Source: Chelativorans salis
GTDB lineage: Bacteria > Pseudomonadota > Alphaproteobacteria > Rhizobiales > Rhizobiaceae
Direction: 5' to 3'
Assembly (NCBI RefSeq): GCF_025336525.1
Contig: NZ_JAOCZP010000001.1
Coordinates: 248,001 to 312,000, forward strand
DNA: 64,000 nucleotides
Numbering within the stretch: the first letter of the stretch is position 1; the number at the start of each line of letters is the position of its first letter. Made by a program: the position numbers and the translations under genes. A model generated the notes under the pieces. The model was not told where the DNA came from. It did not search any database and saw nothing but the letters and a program-made list of their open reading frames with translations. This document shows, piece by piece, positions 1 through 8,298 of the stretch.

Positions 1-554
1 TCGACATCGAGGTGCGCGCCGGCGAGATCCTCTCCGTCGTCGGCCCCAGCGGATGCGGCAAGACCACGCTCGGCAACATCCTCCTTGGGCTTGTCGAGCC
101 GGACGCGGGAACGGTCGAGCGGCGCAAGGGCATCTCCCGGCTGCGCTTCCAGAAGCTCTATCAGGATCCGCCCGCCGCCTTCCCGCCCCACCAGGCAATC
201 CGCAAGGGCTTGCGGGACTTGGTGAAGCTGCACCGGGGCCGATGGGAGGAGGTGGAGGCGCTGCTTGAACGCCTTCGGCTTCAGAACGGGCTGCTCGACC
301 GCTTACCCGGCCAGATTTCGGGAGGCGAGTTGCAGCGCTTTGCGATCCTGCGCGCCCTGCTGCTCGATCCAGTCTTCCTGTTCGCCGACGAGGCCACATC
401 CCGCCTCGATCCCGTCAGTCAGAAGGAGGTGGTCGACGTTCTGCTCGAGGTGGTCGGTGAGACCGGCCTTGGCGTCCTCCTCGTCACGCACGATCATGCC
501 CTTGCAGAGAAAATCTCAACGCGGACGGTACGGCTGGCGCGCCGTGACACATAG
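1..554 (+). CDS. Peptide/nickel-type ABC transporter ATP-binding protein, 5' end missing
   Basis: The reading frame is already open at the window edge, so the N-terminus lies outside; about 183 residues are visible. Walker A (GPSGCGKTT), the signature SGGELQR, the Walker B region ending ADEATS and the H-loop VTHD are all present, so the visible ATPase core is intact. The short form and the ADEATS/SRLDP wording fit the second ATPase (DppF/NikE type) of oligopeptide or nickel importers. It would power uptake from the cytoplasmic face together with permeases encoded upstream of the window. A decayed gamma-glutamyltransferase 2 kb downstream is compatible with a former peptide or glutathione locus, but this is inference. 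Substrate unknown. Confidence 0.85.
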   Translation, partial: DIEVRAGEILSVVGPSGCGKTTLGNILLGLVEPDAGTVERRKGISRLRFQKLYQDPPAAFPPHQAIRKGLRDLVKLHRGRWEEVEALLERLRLQNGLLDRLPGQISGGELQRFAILRALLLDPVFLFADEATSRLDPVSQKEVVDVLLEVVGETGLGVLLVTHDHALAEKISTRTVRLARRDT

Positions 555-581
555 GGCGCGCTCACCGCCGCCGGCCGCACA

Positions 582-1406
582 TTACAGAATACTTGTGATC
601 ATGCGCACGCTGGTGATGGCCAGGAACACGGCAAAGCAGTAGCGCAACGCCGTGGGCGGTATGGCGTGCGCAATCCTTGCGCCCAGAGGCGCCGTCAGCA
701 TCGACAGAGGAACGATGGCCAGCAGGCCGGCAAGGTTGACGTAGCCCAGCGACAGGGGTGGCAGGTCCGACAGCCCCCAGCCGAAATAGGCGTAGCCCAG
801 CGTGCCGGGAATCGCGATGATCAGCCCGATGGCCGAAGCCGTTCCCACGGCCAGCCGGATCGGGTAGCTGAAGAAGGACAGGATCGGCACCGACAGCGTG
901 CCGCCGCCGATGCCCATCATCACCGAGAAAACGCCGATGATCGTACCCAGGATTTCCTTGAGCGGTGTCCTCGGCATGCGCCTTTTCGCGGCCCGCTCCG
1001 CGGGCTTGAAGGCCATGTTGACCGCAACGAGGGCGGCGACAACGGCGAAGACAAGGGTGAGCACCTCGCCCGCGACGTTGCCCCCGAGGATCGTTCCCGC
1101 GACGACGCCGAAGGCGACCGCCGGTCCCCAGCTCTTGAGGAGTGCTGTGTCCACGCTCTTCTTCTTCCAGTGCGCGCGCGCCGAAATGAAACCAGTGAAG
1201 ATGATAGTCGCTAGCGAAGTGCCCACGGCGACATGCATCCTCACGTCCTCCTCTATGTCGAGCCCGATAAAGACGAAGAACAGCACCGGTACAATGACGA
1301 TGCCGCCGCCGACGCCGAGCAGCCCCGATATCACGCCGGCTATGGCGCCGGTTGCGGCGAGGATTGCGATCAGCGTGAGGGCTTCGGCAAGATCGATTTC
1401 GAGCAT
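582..1406 (-). CDS. TauE/SafE-family sulfite/anion exporter-like permease
   Basis: This is a 274-residue polytopic membrane protein. An N-terminal hydrophobic stretch includes the glycine-rich GVISGLLGVGGGIVIVPVL segment typical of TauE/SafE (DUF81) permeases, and a second matching glycine-rich half (MMGIGGGTLSVPIL) lies near residue 165, consistent with the family's internal duplication. Members move sulfite, sulfoacetate or other organic anions across the inner membrane; the substrate cannot be read from sequence. It is convergent with the ABC ATPase gene and divergent from the GntR gene, with no obvious pathway partner next to it. Confidence 0.85.
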   Translation of the reverse strand: MLEIDLAEALTLIAILAATGAIAGVISGLLGVGGGIVIVPVLFFVFIGLDIEEDVRMHVAVGTSLATIIFTGFISARAHWKKKSVDTALLKSWGPAVAFGVVAGTILGGNVAGEVLTLVFAVVAALVAVNMAFKPAERAAKRRMPRTPLKEILGTIIGVFSVMMGIGGGTLSVPILSFFSYPIRLAVGTASAIGLIIAIPGTLGYAYFGWGLSDLPPLSLGYVNLAGLLAIVPLSMLTAPLGARIAHAIPPTALRYCFAVFLAITSVRMITSIL

Positions 1407-1478
1407 GATCGAAAATTCTCAAAAAAGGCCCGAGCAGGGGCAGGATGAAGGTAAGCCGCCCTTCCCCAGCGGAACCGC

Positions 1479-1509
1479 TTGACAAGAGAGACGAAGGTGA
1501 CGTTATAGA
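1479..1509 (+). promoter_or_regulatory. Candidate sigma70 promoter for the GntR gene
   Basis: A perfect -35 hexamer TTGACA at 1479-1484 is followed 19 nt later by TATAGA (1504-1509). The imperfect inverted pair GGGGAACC / GGTCTCCC downstream (about 1511-1538) could be a GntR autoregulatory operator. The spacing is longer than ideal. Confidence 0.35.
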
Positions 1510-1553
1510 GGGGGAACCATTATAAGAAAAGGTCTCCCTTTGAGAGGTGATCC

Positions 1554-2300
1554 TTGAGCCTCGACAACGTCCGTTCCAACTCCTCCATCGCCCTGGAAAA
1601 GCTGCGCCAGATCGTGCGCGAGCACCGCGACGATGTGGAATGGCAGCTCCCGCCCGAGCGAGAACTGGCGCTTTCCATGGGGCTCGGCCGGCGTGCCGTC
1701 CGTCGCGCCATGGAGGTTCTGGAGGCCGAGGGGCTCGTATGGCGCCAGCAAGGAAAGGGGACCTTTGTCGGGCGTCGTCCCGCCCTGCAGCCGCAGTTCT
1801 TCGGCAATCTTGCCGAGCGGACCAATCCTTCCGAGGTGATGGAGGCGCGGCTGCAGATGGAGCCGGCGCTTGCCCGCATGGCCGCACTGCGCTGCTCGAA
1901 CGAGGATATCGCCGCCCTCGAGCGGCTGGCCAGGAAGACCATAGCCGCCTCCGACGACGACGGCTGGGAACTGTGGGACAGCGCCTTCCACCGCCGCATT
2001 GCCGAATGCGCCGGCAACGGGCTGATGCTGGCGCTGTTCGACATCGTGCAGCGCATCCGCCAGGAACCAGACTGGCGGCAATTGAGGGCGATGGCCAGGA
2101 CCTCGGAGCGGCGCGCCCGTTCTCATCGGGACCACGAGGAGATCGTGGCGGCGATCGCCAGCCGCGACGGCGCGGCGGCCGAGCGCGCAATGCGGAGGCA
2201 CCTGAGCGCCATCAATGCCGACCTCCAGTCGATCGTGTTGGGCAGTGAAGCGGCGGAGCCGGCGAGCGCACCTGCGGCTCGAAAGAGCTCCGTTGCGTGA
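1554..2300 (+). CDS. GntR-family transcriptional regulator, FadR/FCD type
   Basis: The product is 248 residues. An N-terminal winged helix-turn-helix (about residues 10-75) contains the GntR hallmarks LPPERELALSMGLGRRAVR and GLVWRQQGKGTFV. It is followed by an all-helical FCD effector domain (about residues 90-230) with the EARLQMEPALARMAA start and the histidines FHRRIAECAG and HLSAIN expected for metal/acid ligand binding. The start is TTG at 1554, chosen because GAGAGG lies about 8 nt upstream. FCD regulators usually respond to organic acids and control an adjacent catabolic or transport gene. The nearest candidates are the decayed gamma-glutamyltransferase gene downstream and the permease upstream. 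Confidence 0.85.
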   Translation: MSLDNVRSNSSIALEKLRQIVREHRDDVEWQLPPERELALSMGLGRRAVRRAMEVLEAEGLVWRQQGKGTFVGRRPALQPQFFGNLAERTNPSEVMEARLQMEPALARMAALRCSNEDIAALERLARKTIAASDDDGWELWDSAFHRRIAECAGNGLMLALFDIVQRIRQEPDWRQLRAMARTSERRARSHRDHEEIVAAIASRDGAAAERAMRRHLSAINADLQSIVLGSEAAEPASAPAARKSSVA

Positions 2301-2447
2301 GCAAACCCATCGCGTCTTCCCCGGCGGCGGCGCCTTCCTCGTCATGCTCGACTTCGACCGTCGGTGCGACGCGCTCGAGCCGCGCGACAACTGACTATTC
2401 AAAGAGACGGAGCGACTGATCCATATTCACCACAAGGCCAGAGCGGC

Positions 2448-2941
2448 AGCCGCCACCGCGGCGTGATCACCGCCGAGGACATGGCCGGCTGGCAGGCGAC
2501 CTACGAGGCGCCGCTCACCTACGACTATCACGGCTACACGCTCAACAAGATCGGCCCGTGGGGCCAGGGGCCGGTCTTCCTGCAGACCCTGGCGCTGCTC
2601 AAGGGTTTCGACATTGCGGCGATGGACACGCGCGGGCCTGATCTCGTGCACACGCTGACGGAGGCCATGAAGCTCGCCTTCGCCGACCGCGAAGCCTATT
2701 TCGGCGCACACCACCCACTTCCCCAGCTCCTTCTATCCGCGTGACAGGAAGCCCGGCCATCTGGCCGTCGAGGAAAGCTTTGGCGCGGAGACCATCGCTG
2801 CGCTCAAGGCGCGCGTCACCGGCTGGAGGTGGCACCGGAATGGACGATCGGGCGCATGGTCGCCGCCGCGCGCGGCGAGGACGGCCTGCTGCGTGCGGCC
2901 GCCGGCCCACGCCTGATCAGGCTTATGCGGTCGGCCGGTGA
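2448..2941 (+). pseudogene. Decayed gamma-glutamyltransferase (GGT) remnant
   Basis: From 2460 the frame reads GVITAEDMAGWQATYEAPL and continues to about 2711 (LAFADREAYFG), which is the middle of the GGT large subunit. The next base opens another frame with HFPSSFYPR and GHLAVEESFG, which in intact GGTs lies well over 100 residues further on. The signal then shifts frame again to EVAPEWTIGRMVAAARGEDG and once more to DQAYAVGR-stop at 2939-2941. So the N-terminal part is missing, there is a large internal deletion, and at least two further frameshifts are present. The autoprocessing threonine region is lost, so no active enzyme can be made. The 2301-2447 stretch has no recognisable gene. Confidence 0.8.
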
Positions 2942-2952
2942 AGACGGGGCTG

Positions 2953-3498
2953 TCAGCGCGCGCGGCGGCCCACCGCTTTAGAAGTCTCTGCGGCGAATAT
3001 CTGAACGAGAGCCTCGTTCGTCAGCACGTGCCTGACGACCCGCATGGATTCCGCCCGGACTAGCGCCTCGGCCACCGCCGCGCAGGCGACAGGCGCGGCC
3101 TCTTCCACCGGATAGCTGAAAGCGCCCGTGGAGAGCGCCGGAAAGGCGAGCGATCCGATGCCCCTCGTGTCCGCCAGCGCGATGGCCGATGCATAGCACC
3201 GCGCCAGCAGTTCGGCTTCCGGCTTGTCCACACCGTAAATCGGGCCGAGGCAGTGGATGACATGAGTGTTGGGGAGCCGGAAAGAGCCAGTGATCACCGC
3301 CTCTCCGGGCCGGATCGGAGCCAACGGACGGCAGGCCTGCGCCAGTTCCGGTCCTGCCTTGCGGTGGATGGCACCGGCCACCCCGCCGCCGGACATCAAC
3401 TCGGCGTTCGCTGCATTGACGATGGCATCCATATCCCTCTGCTCGGTAATGTCGCCGACGACGATCTCGATCGCTGCATTTTCCAGTTCGATACGCAT
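2953..3498 (-). CDS. Macrodomain protein, likely ADP-ribose / O-acetyl-ADP-ribose hydrolase
   Basis: About 181 residues. The macrodomain core is clear: VVGDITEQRDMDAIVNAANAE near the N-terminus, GGGVAGAIHRKAG at about residue 35 (ribose-binding loop), HVIHCLGPIYG, and SLAFPALSTGAFSYP (phosphate-binding loop). This matches the MacroD/YmdB type that removes the acetyl group from O-acetyl-ADP-ribose or mono-ADP-ribose from proteins. The ATG at 3498 is chosen over upstream in-frame starts because AGGAAAG lies just before it and the macrodomain begins within ten residues. It stands alone between a pseudogene and a divergent glyoxalase-fold gene. Confidence 0.88.
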   Translation of the reverse strand: MRIELENAAIEIVVGDITEQRDMDAIVNAANAELMSGGGVAGAIHRKAGPELAQACRPLAPIRPGEAVITGSFRLPNTHVIHCLGPIYGVDKPEAELLARCYASAIALADTRGIGSLAFPALSTGAFSYPVEEAAPVACAAVAEALVRAESMRVVRHVLTNEALVQIFAAETSKAVGRRAR

Positions 3499-3733
3499 CC
3501 GTCTTTCCTTTCTGCCATGCTGCGGAAAGCGCGCTTCTGCCCATAGTTTTCCGTCGACAAAGGCCGTTTGCAACCGCTACTACTGCCGACGGCCCGAGGC
3601 GGCTGGCAGCCTGCGCTCCAACAAGGGAGCATGGCGAATGCCTCGATGACGCTTCCTGACCGTTTCAACGTCGGGCGAAGACGTCGGCAATGCGGGCACT
3701 GACGAAGACTTCGCCGCGACGAAAGGAACGGAA

Positions 3734-4273
3734 ATGCGCGACTATCGCGATGCGAAGGCCATGGCAAAGGCTCTCCGGGAGGCGCTTGCCGCCCGCGAAC
3801 TGACCATCACCCACAGTCAGGCGCTGGAGATCGTTGCCCATCAATTCGGGCTGGCGAACTGGAATGTCCTGTCCACGAAGATAGAAACGTCTACAGAAGG
3901 CGATGCCGTCGCCTTCGAGCGGGCGGTTCCAATTGTGCGGATTTTCGATGTATCGAAGGCCCACGAGTTCTATCTCGGGTTCCTCGGCTTCTCGGTGGAC
4001 TGGGAACACCGCTACGGAGACGGCTTCCCGCTGTATACGCAAGTCTCGCGCGACGGCTTGAAGCTTCACCTCTCCGAGCACGCGGGCGATGCCACGCCAG
4101 GCGTCAACATGGTCGTTTACATGAAGGGTGTCCGCAGCTTCCATCGGGAGCTCACGGAGAAAAACTACCGTTACATGAAACCCGGGCTTAGGGACGAGGG
4201 AACGCGGCTTGAGGTCGAAGTCATCGACCCCTTCAACAACCGCATCCGCTTCATGGAACTCAAGGAAGGTTGA
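3734..4273 (+). CDS. Glyoxalase/bleomycin-resistance superfamily protein with N-terminal helical extension
   Basis: 179 residues in two parts. Residues 1-55 form a helical segment (ALREALAARELTITHSQAL..AHQFGLANWNVL) also found ahead of some VOC-fold proteins. Residues 60-179 show a vicinal-oxygen-chelate fold: VPIVRIFDVSKAHEFYLGFLGFSVDWEH and, at the end, EVIDPFNNRIRFME. A histidine in KLHLSEH and the terminal glutamate could be metal ligands. Such proteins bind drugs of the bleomycin type or catalyse small-molecule isomerisation. The substrate is unknown, and there is no catalytic partner nearby. Confidence 0.75.
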   Translation: MRDYRDAKAMAKALREALAARELTITHSQALEIVAHQFGLANWNVLSTKIETSTEGDAVAFERAVPIVRIFDVSKAHEFYLGFLGFSVDWEHRYGDGFPLYTQVSRDGLKLHLSEHAGDATPGVNMVVYMKGVRSFHRELTEKNYRYMKPGLRDEGTRLEVEVIDPFNNRIRFMELKEG

Positions 4274-4289
4274 CCGGGGCAGCCAGCGT

Positions 4290-5018
4290 CTACCCCGCCA
4301 GCATGTCCACCAATATCTGCACCCGGCCCGAGGCGAAGCGGGTCTGGCCGAACTCGACGGGCGTGCCGTTGCCGTCGACATTAACGGCGTCCAGGCACAG
4401 CACGGGGGTCATGCGGGCGATCCGCAGGTGGCGCATCTCGTGCGTGTCGGGCAGGCGGGCGGTGATCCTGGTGGATTTGCGCAGGTAATCCTCGACGCCG
4501 AGGCGCCGGAACATCGGCGTCACCCCACGTTCGGCCTCGAAGGCTTCGAAAAGGTGGGGGAAGCGTTCGAGCGGGAAATGGTGGGCGGCAAGGCTCACGG
4601 GCTGGCCGTCCACCATACCCACTGTCTCGATGAGTGCCACCGGGGCGCCGGGACGAACGGCGAGCGCGTCGGCCACCGTCTGGTCAGCCGGCACGCTGGC
4701 CGCGCGCAGGCAGGTGCCCGATGGGGTCTTGGCCTGGCGGCGGACGATCTCGGAAAAGCGGGTGCGCTTGCTCAAGGGATAGTCGACGATATCTTCCTGC
4801 ACGAAGGTGCCACGCCCCTGCTCGATGCGGATGAGGCCGAGATCCTGCAGCGAGGCGACGGCGCGGCGCACCGTGTGGCGGTTGACACCGAAGCGTTGCG
4901 CCAGTTCCGCCTCGGTGGGCAGCCGGTCGCCCGGCGCGTGGACGTTCTCGTGAATTTCGCGGGCGATGGAGTCGGCGATGTACTGCCAGAGGGGCGACCC
5001 CGAGGGGCGTGTTGTCAT
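4290..5018 (-). CDS. phnF: Phosphonate-utilisation transcriptional regulator PhnF
   Basis: 242 residues of the GntR/HutC subfamily. The winged helix lies at about residues 8-75 (GDRLPTEAELAQRFGVNRHT, then IRIEQGRGTFV), followed by a UbiC-like effector domain with the HutC signature HFPLERFPHLFEAFE and the closing VEFGQTRFASGRVQI. The gene is divergent from phnG, the usual place for the repressor of C-P lyase operons. The start at 5018 is chosen because CGGAGAC precedes it; longer in-frame extensions upstream would read through the promoter. It probably represses phnGHIJKLM from the palindrome at 5126-5139 and may also act upstream of phnC. Confidence 0.9.
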   Translation of the reverse strand: MTTRPSGSPLWQYIADSIAREIHENVHAPGDRLPTEAELAQRFGVNRHTVRRAVASLQDLGLIRIEQGRGTFVQEDIVDYPLSKRTRFSEIVRRQAKTPSGTCLRAASVPADQTVADALAVRPGAPVALIETVGMVDGQPVSLAAHHFPLERFPHLFEAFEAERGVTPMFRRLGVEDYLRKSTRITARLPDTHEMRHLRIARMTPVLCLDAVNVDGNGTPVEFGQTRFASGRVQILVDMLAG

Positions 5019-5047
5019 TTCGGCGTCTCCGGTTAAAATCGTCTGTC

Positions 5048-5081
5048 CTGTCATGTCGCCGTAACGAAGCGGGGGCATAAG
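5048..5081 (+). promoter_or_regulatory. PhoB box and -10 element driving phnG
   Basis: Two 7-mers, CTGTCAT (5048-5054) and CCGTAAC (5059-5065), are separated by 4 nt, the 11-nt period of a PhoB box. Exactly 10 nt after the box is CATAAG (5076-5081), a -10-like hexamer. This is the standard layout of a PhoB-activated promoter lacking a -35 element. It predicts induction by phosphate starvation. Confidence 0.65.
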
Positions 5082-5123
5082 GGAGGCGTTCGGGAAATCG
5101 ATCATAACTTCTGTGATCATAAA

Positions 5124-5140
5124 GGTATAGACGTTTATAT
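5124..5140 (+). promoter_or_regulatory. Candidate PhnF operator palindrome upstream of phnG
   Basis: TATAGAC (5126-5132) directly abuts GTTTATA (5133-5139), a 14-bp palindrome with one mismatch. The stretch AGGTATAGACGT (5123-5134) matches 9 of 12 positions of TGGTATAGACCA, the site I recall being described for mycobacterial PhnF. It lies between the predicted start of transcription and the phnG start codon, suited to repression. A direct repeat GATCATAA (5100-5107 and 5115-5122) sits just upstream. Confidence 0.5.
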
Positions 5141-5155
5141 GAATAGGTCTGCGCG

Positions 5156-5629
5156 ATGAATGCACAAGCGAAAGCGGCGCCCGATCCGCAACCGACGCGG
5201 GCGCGGTGGATGAGCACGCTCGCCCGTGCCACGAGCACGGAGCTCGAAGCGGCGTGGGAGAAGATCGAGGAGCACCCACGCTATGCCCTGCTGCGCCAAC
5301 CGGAGACCGGGCTGGTGATGGTGCGCGGACTGGCCGGTGGCACCGGCAGTCCGTTCAACCTTGGAGAGATGACGGTGACCCGCTGCGCCGTGCGGCTCGC
5401 CGACGGTACGGTCGGCCACTGCTATGCCGCCGGGCGCGACAAGCGCAAGGCGGAGCTGGCAGCGGTTTTCGACGCGCTGATGCAAGGCGCGGAGGCCGGA
5501 AGGGTCGAAGAGACGGTGATTACGCCGTTGGCGCGCCGGCAGGCGGCGGAGCGGGAACGCGTAAGCCGCAAGGCGGCGGCGACCAAGGTCGACTTTTTCA
5601 CCATGGTGCGGGGAGACAATCCGGGATGA
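5156..5629 (+). CDS. phnG: C-P lyase complex subunit PhnG
   Basis: 157 residues, the usual length of PhnG. The family pattern MTVTRCAVRLADGTVGHCYA, GRDKRKAELAAVFDAL and the C-terminal KVDFFTMVRG are present. PhnG is part of the soluble PhnGHIJ core complex. With PhnI and PhnL it helps displace adenine from ATP to give alpha-D-ribose 1-alkylphosphonate 5-triphosphate. It is the first gene of a tightly packed + strand operon; its stop overlaps the phnH start (ATGA). Confidence 0.93.
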   Translation: MNAQAKAAPDPQPTRARWMSTLARATSTELEAAWEKIEEHPRYALLRQPETGLVMVRGLAGGTGSPFNLGEMTVTRCAVRLADGTVGHCYAAGRDKRKAELAAVFDALMQGAEAGRVEETVITPLARRQAAERERVSRKAAATKVDFFTMVRGDNPG

Positions 5630-6249
5630 GTGACGGAAATCCAATGTTGACGGCCCCCGATATGGAAGGGCTGAAGCCGGGCTTCAGTGAGCCCGTATTC
5701 GAGGCGCAGGTGGCCTTCCGCACAGTGCTCAACGCCATGTCCTACGCGGGACGCGTGCACGCGCTGGAAACGAAGCTCGACCCGCCGGCGCCGCTCGATC
5801 CGGCGATGGCGGCACTGGCGCTGACGCTGTTCGATTTCGATACGCCCGTGTGGCTCGATGCAGCCGCCGCGGATGGTGGTACGCCCGACTTCCTGCGCTT
5901 CCATTGCGGAGCACCGCTAGTCGCTGCCCTAGGCGAGGCGCGCTTTGCGGTGGTCGCGGATCCTTCAAAGATGCCGCCGTTCGACCGCTTCGCCATCGGA
6001 GAAGACCGGTATCCCGACCGATCCGCAACACTCCTCATCCAGGTGCCGTCGCTGACGGGCGGCCCCGCCATGGCCTGGCGCGGCCCAGGCATCGACGGGG
6101 CAACCACTGTCGCCATTGCAGGCCTGCCGGCGGATTTCTGGGCGCAGTGGGCGGACAATCACGCGCTCTATCCGCTGGGGGTCGACGTCGTCTTCGCCGC
6201 TGGCCGAGCGCTCGTCGGCCTGCCGCGCGGCATTCAGGTGGAGGGCTGA
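5626..6249 (+). CDS. phnH: C-P lyase complex subunit PhnH
   Basis: 207 residues, typical for PhnH. Recognisable blocks are the N-terminal GFSEPVFEAQVAFRTVLNAM, a middle DTPVWLDAA, and the C-terminal NHALYPLGVDVVFAAG that ends nearly all PhnH proteins. PhnH forms part of the symmetric core complex with PhnG, PhnI and PhnJ. The start ATG at 5626 overlaps the phnG stop; an alternative in-frame ATG lies at 5644. Translational coupling with phnG is likely. Confidence 0.92.
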   Translation: MSDGNPMLTAPDMEGLKPGFSEPVFEAQVAFRTVLNAMSYAGRVHALETKLDPPAPLDPAMAALALTLFDFDTPVWLDAAAADGGTPDFLRFHCGAPLVAALGEARFAVVADPSKMPPFDRFAIGEDRYPDRSATLLIQVPSLTGGPAMAWRGPGIDGATTVAIAGLPADFWAQWADNHALYPLGVDVVFAAGRALVGLPRGIQVEG

Positions 6250-6253
6250 GGCC

Positions 6254-7354
6254 ATGTATGTTGCAGTCAAAGGCGGCGAGCGGGCCATCCTTAATTCGCA
6301 CAAGCTCATCGCCGAGACCCGACGCGGCGACGGCCAAGTGCCGGAACTTTCGGTGCGGCAGATCGGCGAGCAGTTGGGGCTTGCCGTCGACCGGGTGATG
6401 ACGGAAGGCTCCGTCTACGACAGGGAACTCGCCGCGCTCGCTATCAAGCAAGCGCAGGGCGACCTTGTGGAGGCGATCTTCCTCCTGCGGGCCTACCGCA
6501 CGACACTGCCGCGCTTCGCCGTCTCCGAACCGATAGACACTGCCACGATGCTGGTGCAGCGGCGCGTCTCGGCGGCCTACAAGGATATTCCCGGCGGGCA
6601 GGTGCTTGGCCCCACCTACGACTACACGCACCGCCTGCTCGACTTCGCGCTGGCGGCGGAGGAAGGGGTCGGCCTACCCGAGGCGCCGGAGGCCGAGGCG
6701 CCGCTGGACGAAGGCATGCCGCATGTGGCCGACATCCTCGATCATGAAGGGCTGATCGAGGAGGAGCGGCCGGACAGCGAGGGCGCCGAGGTGTTCGACC
6801 TCACCCGCGAGCCCATGTCCTTCCCCGCCGGGCGCGATCAGCGGCTGCAGAACCTGGCGCGCGGCGACGAGGGTTTTGTCCTCGCCCTCGGCTATTCCAC
6901 CCAACGCGGCTACGGCGGCAACCACCCCTTCGCCGGCGAAATCCGCATGGGCGAGGTGAGCGTCGAGATCGTACCGGAGGAACTGGGCTTTGCCATCGAC
7001 ATCGGCGACGTCGTCGTGTCCGAGTGCCAGATGATCAACCAGTTCGAGGGTTCGAAGGAGAAGCCGCCGCAGTTCACCCGTGGCTATGGCCTCTCCTTCG
7101 GCCACAACGAGCGCAAGGTGATGGCCATGGCGCTCGTCGACCGCGCACTCCGGGCGCGCGAGATGGGCGAGACGGCGATGTACCCGGCGCAGGACGAGGA
7201 GTTCGTCCTCTACCACGCCGACAACGTCGAGGCTGCGGGCTTCGTCTCGCATCTCAAGCTGCCGCACTATGTCGACTTCCAGGCCGAGCTGAACCTCATC
7301 CGCAAGCTCCGCCAGGAACACCAGGACCGCCTCGAGAAGGAAGCCGCCGAATGA
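6254..7354 (+). CDS. phnI: C-P lyase complex subunit PhnI (nucleosidase)
   Basis: 366 residues, matching the family length. It begins MYVAVKGGERAILNSHKLI, the invariant PhnI start, and later holds TREPMSFPAGRDQRLQNLARGDEGF and VSECQMINQFEG. PhnI is the nucleosidase component that couples a phosphonate to the ribose C1 of ATP, releasing adenine. It starts 4 nt after the phnH stop, and its own TGA overlaps the phnJ ATG. Confidence 0.95.
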   Translation: MYVAVKGGERAILNSHKLIAETRRGDGQVPELSVRQIGEQLGLAVDRVMTEGSVYDRELAALAIKQAQGDLVEAIFLLRAYRTTLPRFAVSEPIDTATMLVQRRVSAAYKDIPGGQVLGPTYDYTHRLLDFALAAEEGVGLPEAPEAEAPLDEGMPHVADILDHEGLIEEERPDSEGAEVFDLTREPMSFPAGRDQRLQNLARGDEGFVLALGYSTQRGYGGNHPFAGEIRMGEVSVEIVPEELGFAIDIGDVVVSECQMINQFEGSKEKPPQFTRGYGLSFGHNERKVMAMALVDRALRAREMGETAMYPAQDEEFVLYHADNVEAAGFVSHLKLPHYVDFQAELNLIRKLRQEHQDRLEKEAAE

Positions 7355-8298
7355 ACGCCGTCGCCAAGAAGGCCTCCTGGGACGAGGCTTACAACTTCGC
7401 CTATCTCGATGAGCAGACCAAGCGGATGATCCGCCGCGCCCTCCTGAAGGCGGTGGCCATTCCCGGCTACCAGGTGCCCTTCGGCGGCCGCGAGATGCCG
7501 CTCGCCTATGGCTGGGGCACCGGCGGCATGCAGGTGACGGCGAGCGTCATCGGCCCCTCCGATACGCTGAAGGTGATCGACCAAGGTGCCGACGACACCA
7601 CCAACGCCGTCTCCATCCGCCGCTTCTTCAAGCGCGTGGCGGGTGTGGCGACGACGGAGGCGACCGAGGAGGCGAGTGTTATCCAGACGCGCCACCGCAT
7701 TCCCGAGAAGCCGCTGAAGGAGGGTCAGGTGCTGGTCTATCAGGTGCCGCAGCCCGAGCCGCTGCGCAAGCTGGAGCCGCGCGAGACGGAGACGCGCAAG
7801 ATGCACGGCTATGCCGAATACGGGCTGATGCACGTGCGGCTCTACGAGGACATCTCCCGCTTCGGCCACATCGCCACCACCTACAGCTATCCGGTGATGG
7901 TCAACGGGCGCTACGTCATGTCGCCCTCGCCGATCCCGAAATTCGACAATCCGAAGATGGAGAACAACAAGGCGATCCAGCTCTTCGGCGCGGGACGCGA
8001 AAAGCGTATCTACGCCATCCCGCCCTATACGCGGGTCAAGAGCCTCGATTTCGACGACCATCCCTTCGAGGTGCAGCGCTGGCCGCAGGCCTGCGCGCTG
8101 TGCGGAGCGCGGAACAGCTATCTGGACGAGGTGGTGCTCGACGACAAGGGCGGGCGAATGTTCGTATGCTCGGACACGCACTTCTGCGCCGACCGGCAGG
8201 AAAAGGGGCATCGCGGCCCCATGGCCGCCGATCCCGCAGCCCGCGCCTTCGCCCGGTCCTCCGAGACGAGCGAACAGAAGGAGGATGACGGACGATGA
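7351..8298 (+). CDS. phnJ: Alpha-D-ribose 1-methylphosphonate 5-phosphate C-P lyase PhnJ
   Basis: 315 residues. PhnJ is the radical-SAM-type catalyst that cleaves the carbon-phosphorus bond, releasing a hydrocarbon and a ribose cyclic phosphate. The four cysteines C248, C251, C273 and C279 (CALC...CSDTHFC) reproduce the spacing of E. coli C241/C244/C266/C272, the iron-sulfur ligands and thiyl-radical site, so the enzyme looks intact. The C-terminus is extended by a lysine/glutamate-rich tail. The start at 7351 overlaps the phnI stop, and the stop overlaps the phnK start. Confidence 0.96.
   Translation: MNAVAKKASWDEAYNFAYLDEQTKRMIRRALLKAVAIPGYQVPFGGREMPLAYGWGTGGMQVTASVIGPSDTLKVIDQGADDTTNAVSIRRFFKRVAGVATTEATEEASVIQTRHRIPEKPLKEGQVLVYQVPQPEPLRKLEPRETETRKMHGYAEYGLMHVRLYEDISRFGHIATTYSYPVMVNGRYVMSPSPIPKFDNPKMENNKAIQLFGAGREKRIYAIPPYTRVKSLDFDDHPFEVQRWPQACALCGARNSYLDEVVLDDKGGRMFVCSDTHFCADRQEKGHRGPMAADPAARAFARSSETSEQKEDDGR

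Noticed and set aside
562-2190. A 542-residue minus-strand frame across TauE and GntR genes
   Set aside because: Composition is Arg/Pro-rich; the real genes in the region show clear motifs in other frames.
2301-2447. A start region for the GGT pseudogene
   Set aside because: The short frame FPGGGAFLVMLDFDR has no clear match to GGT, so it was left unassigned.
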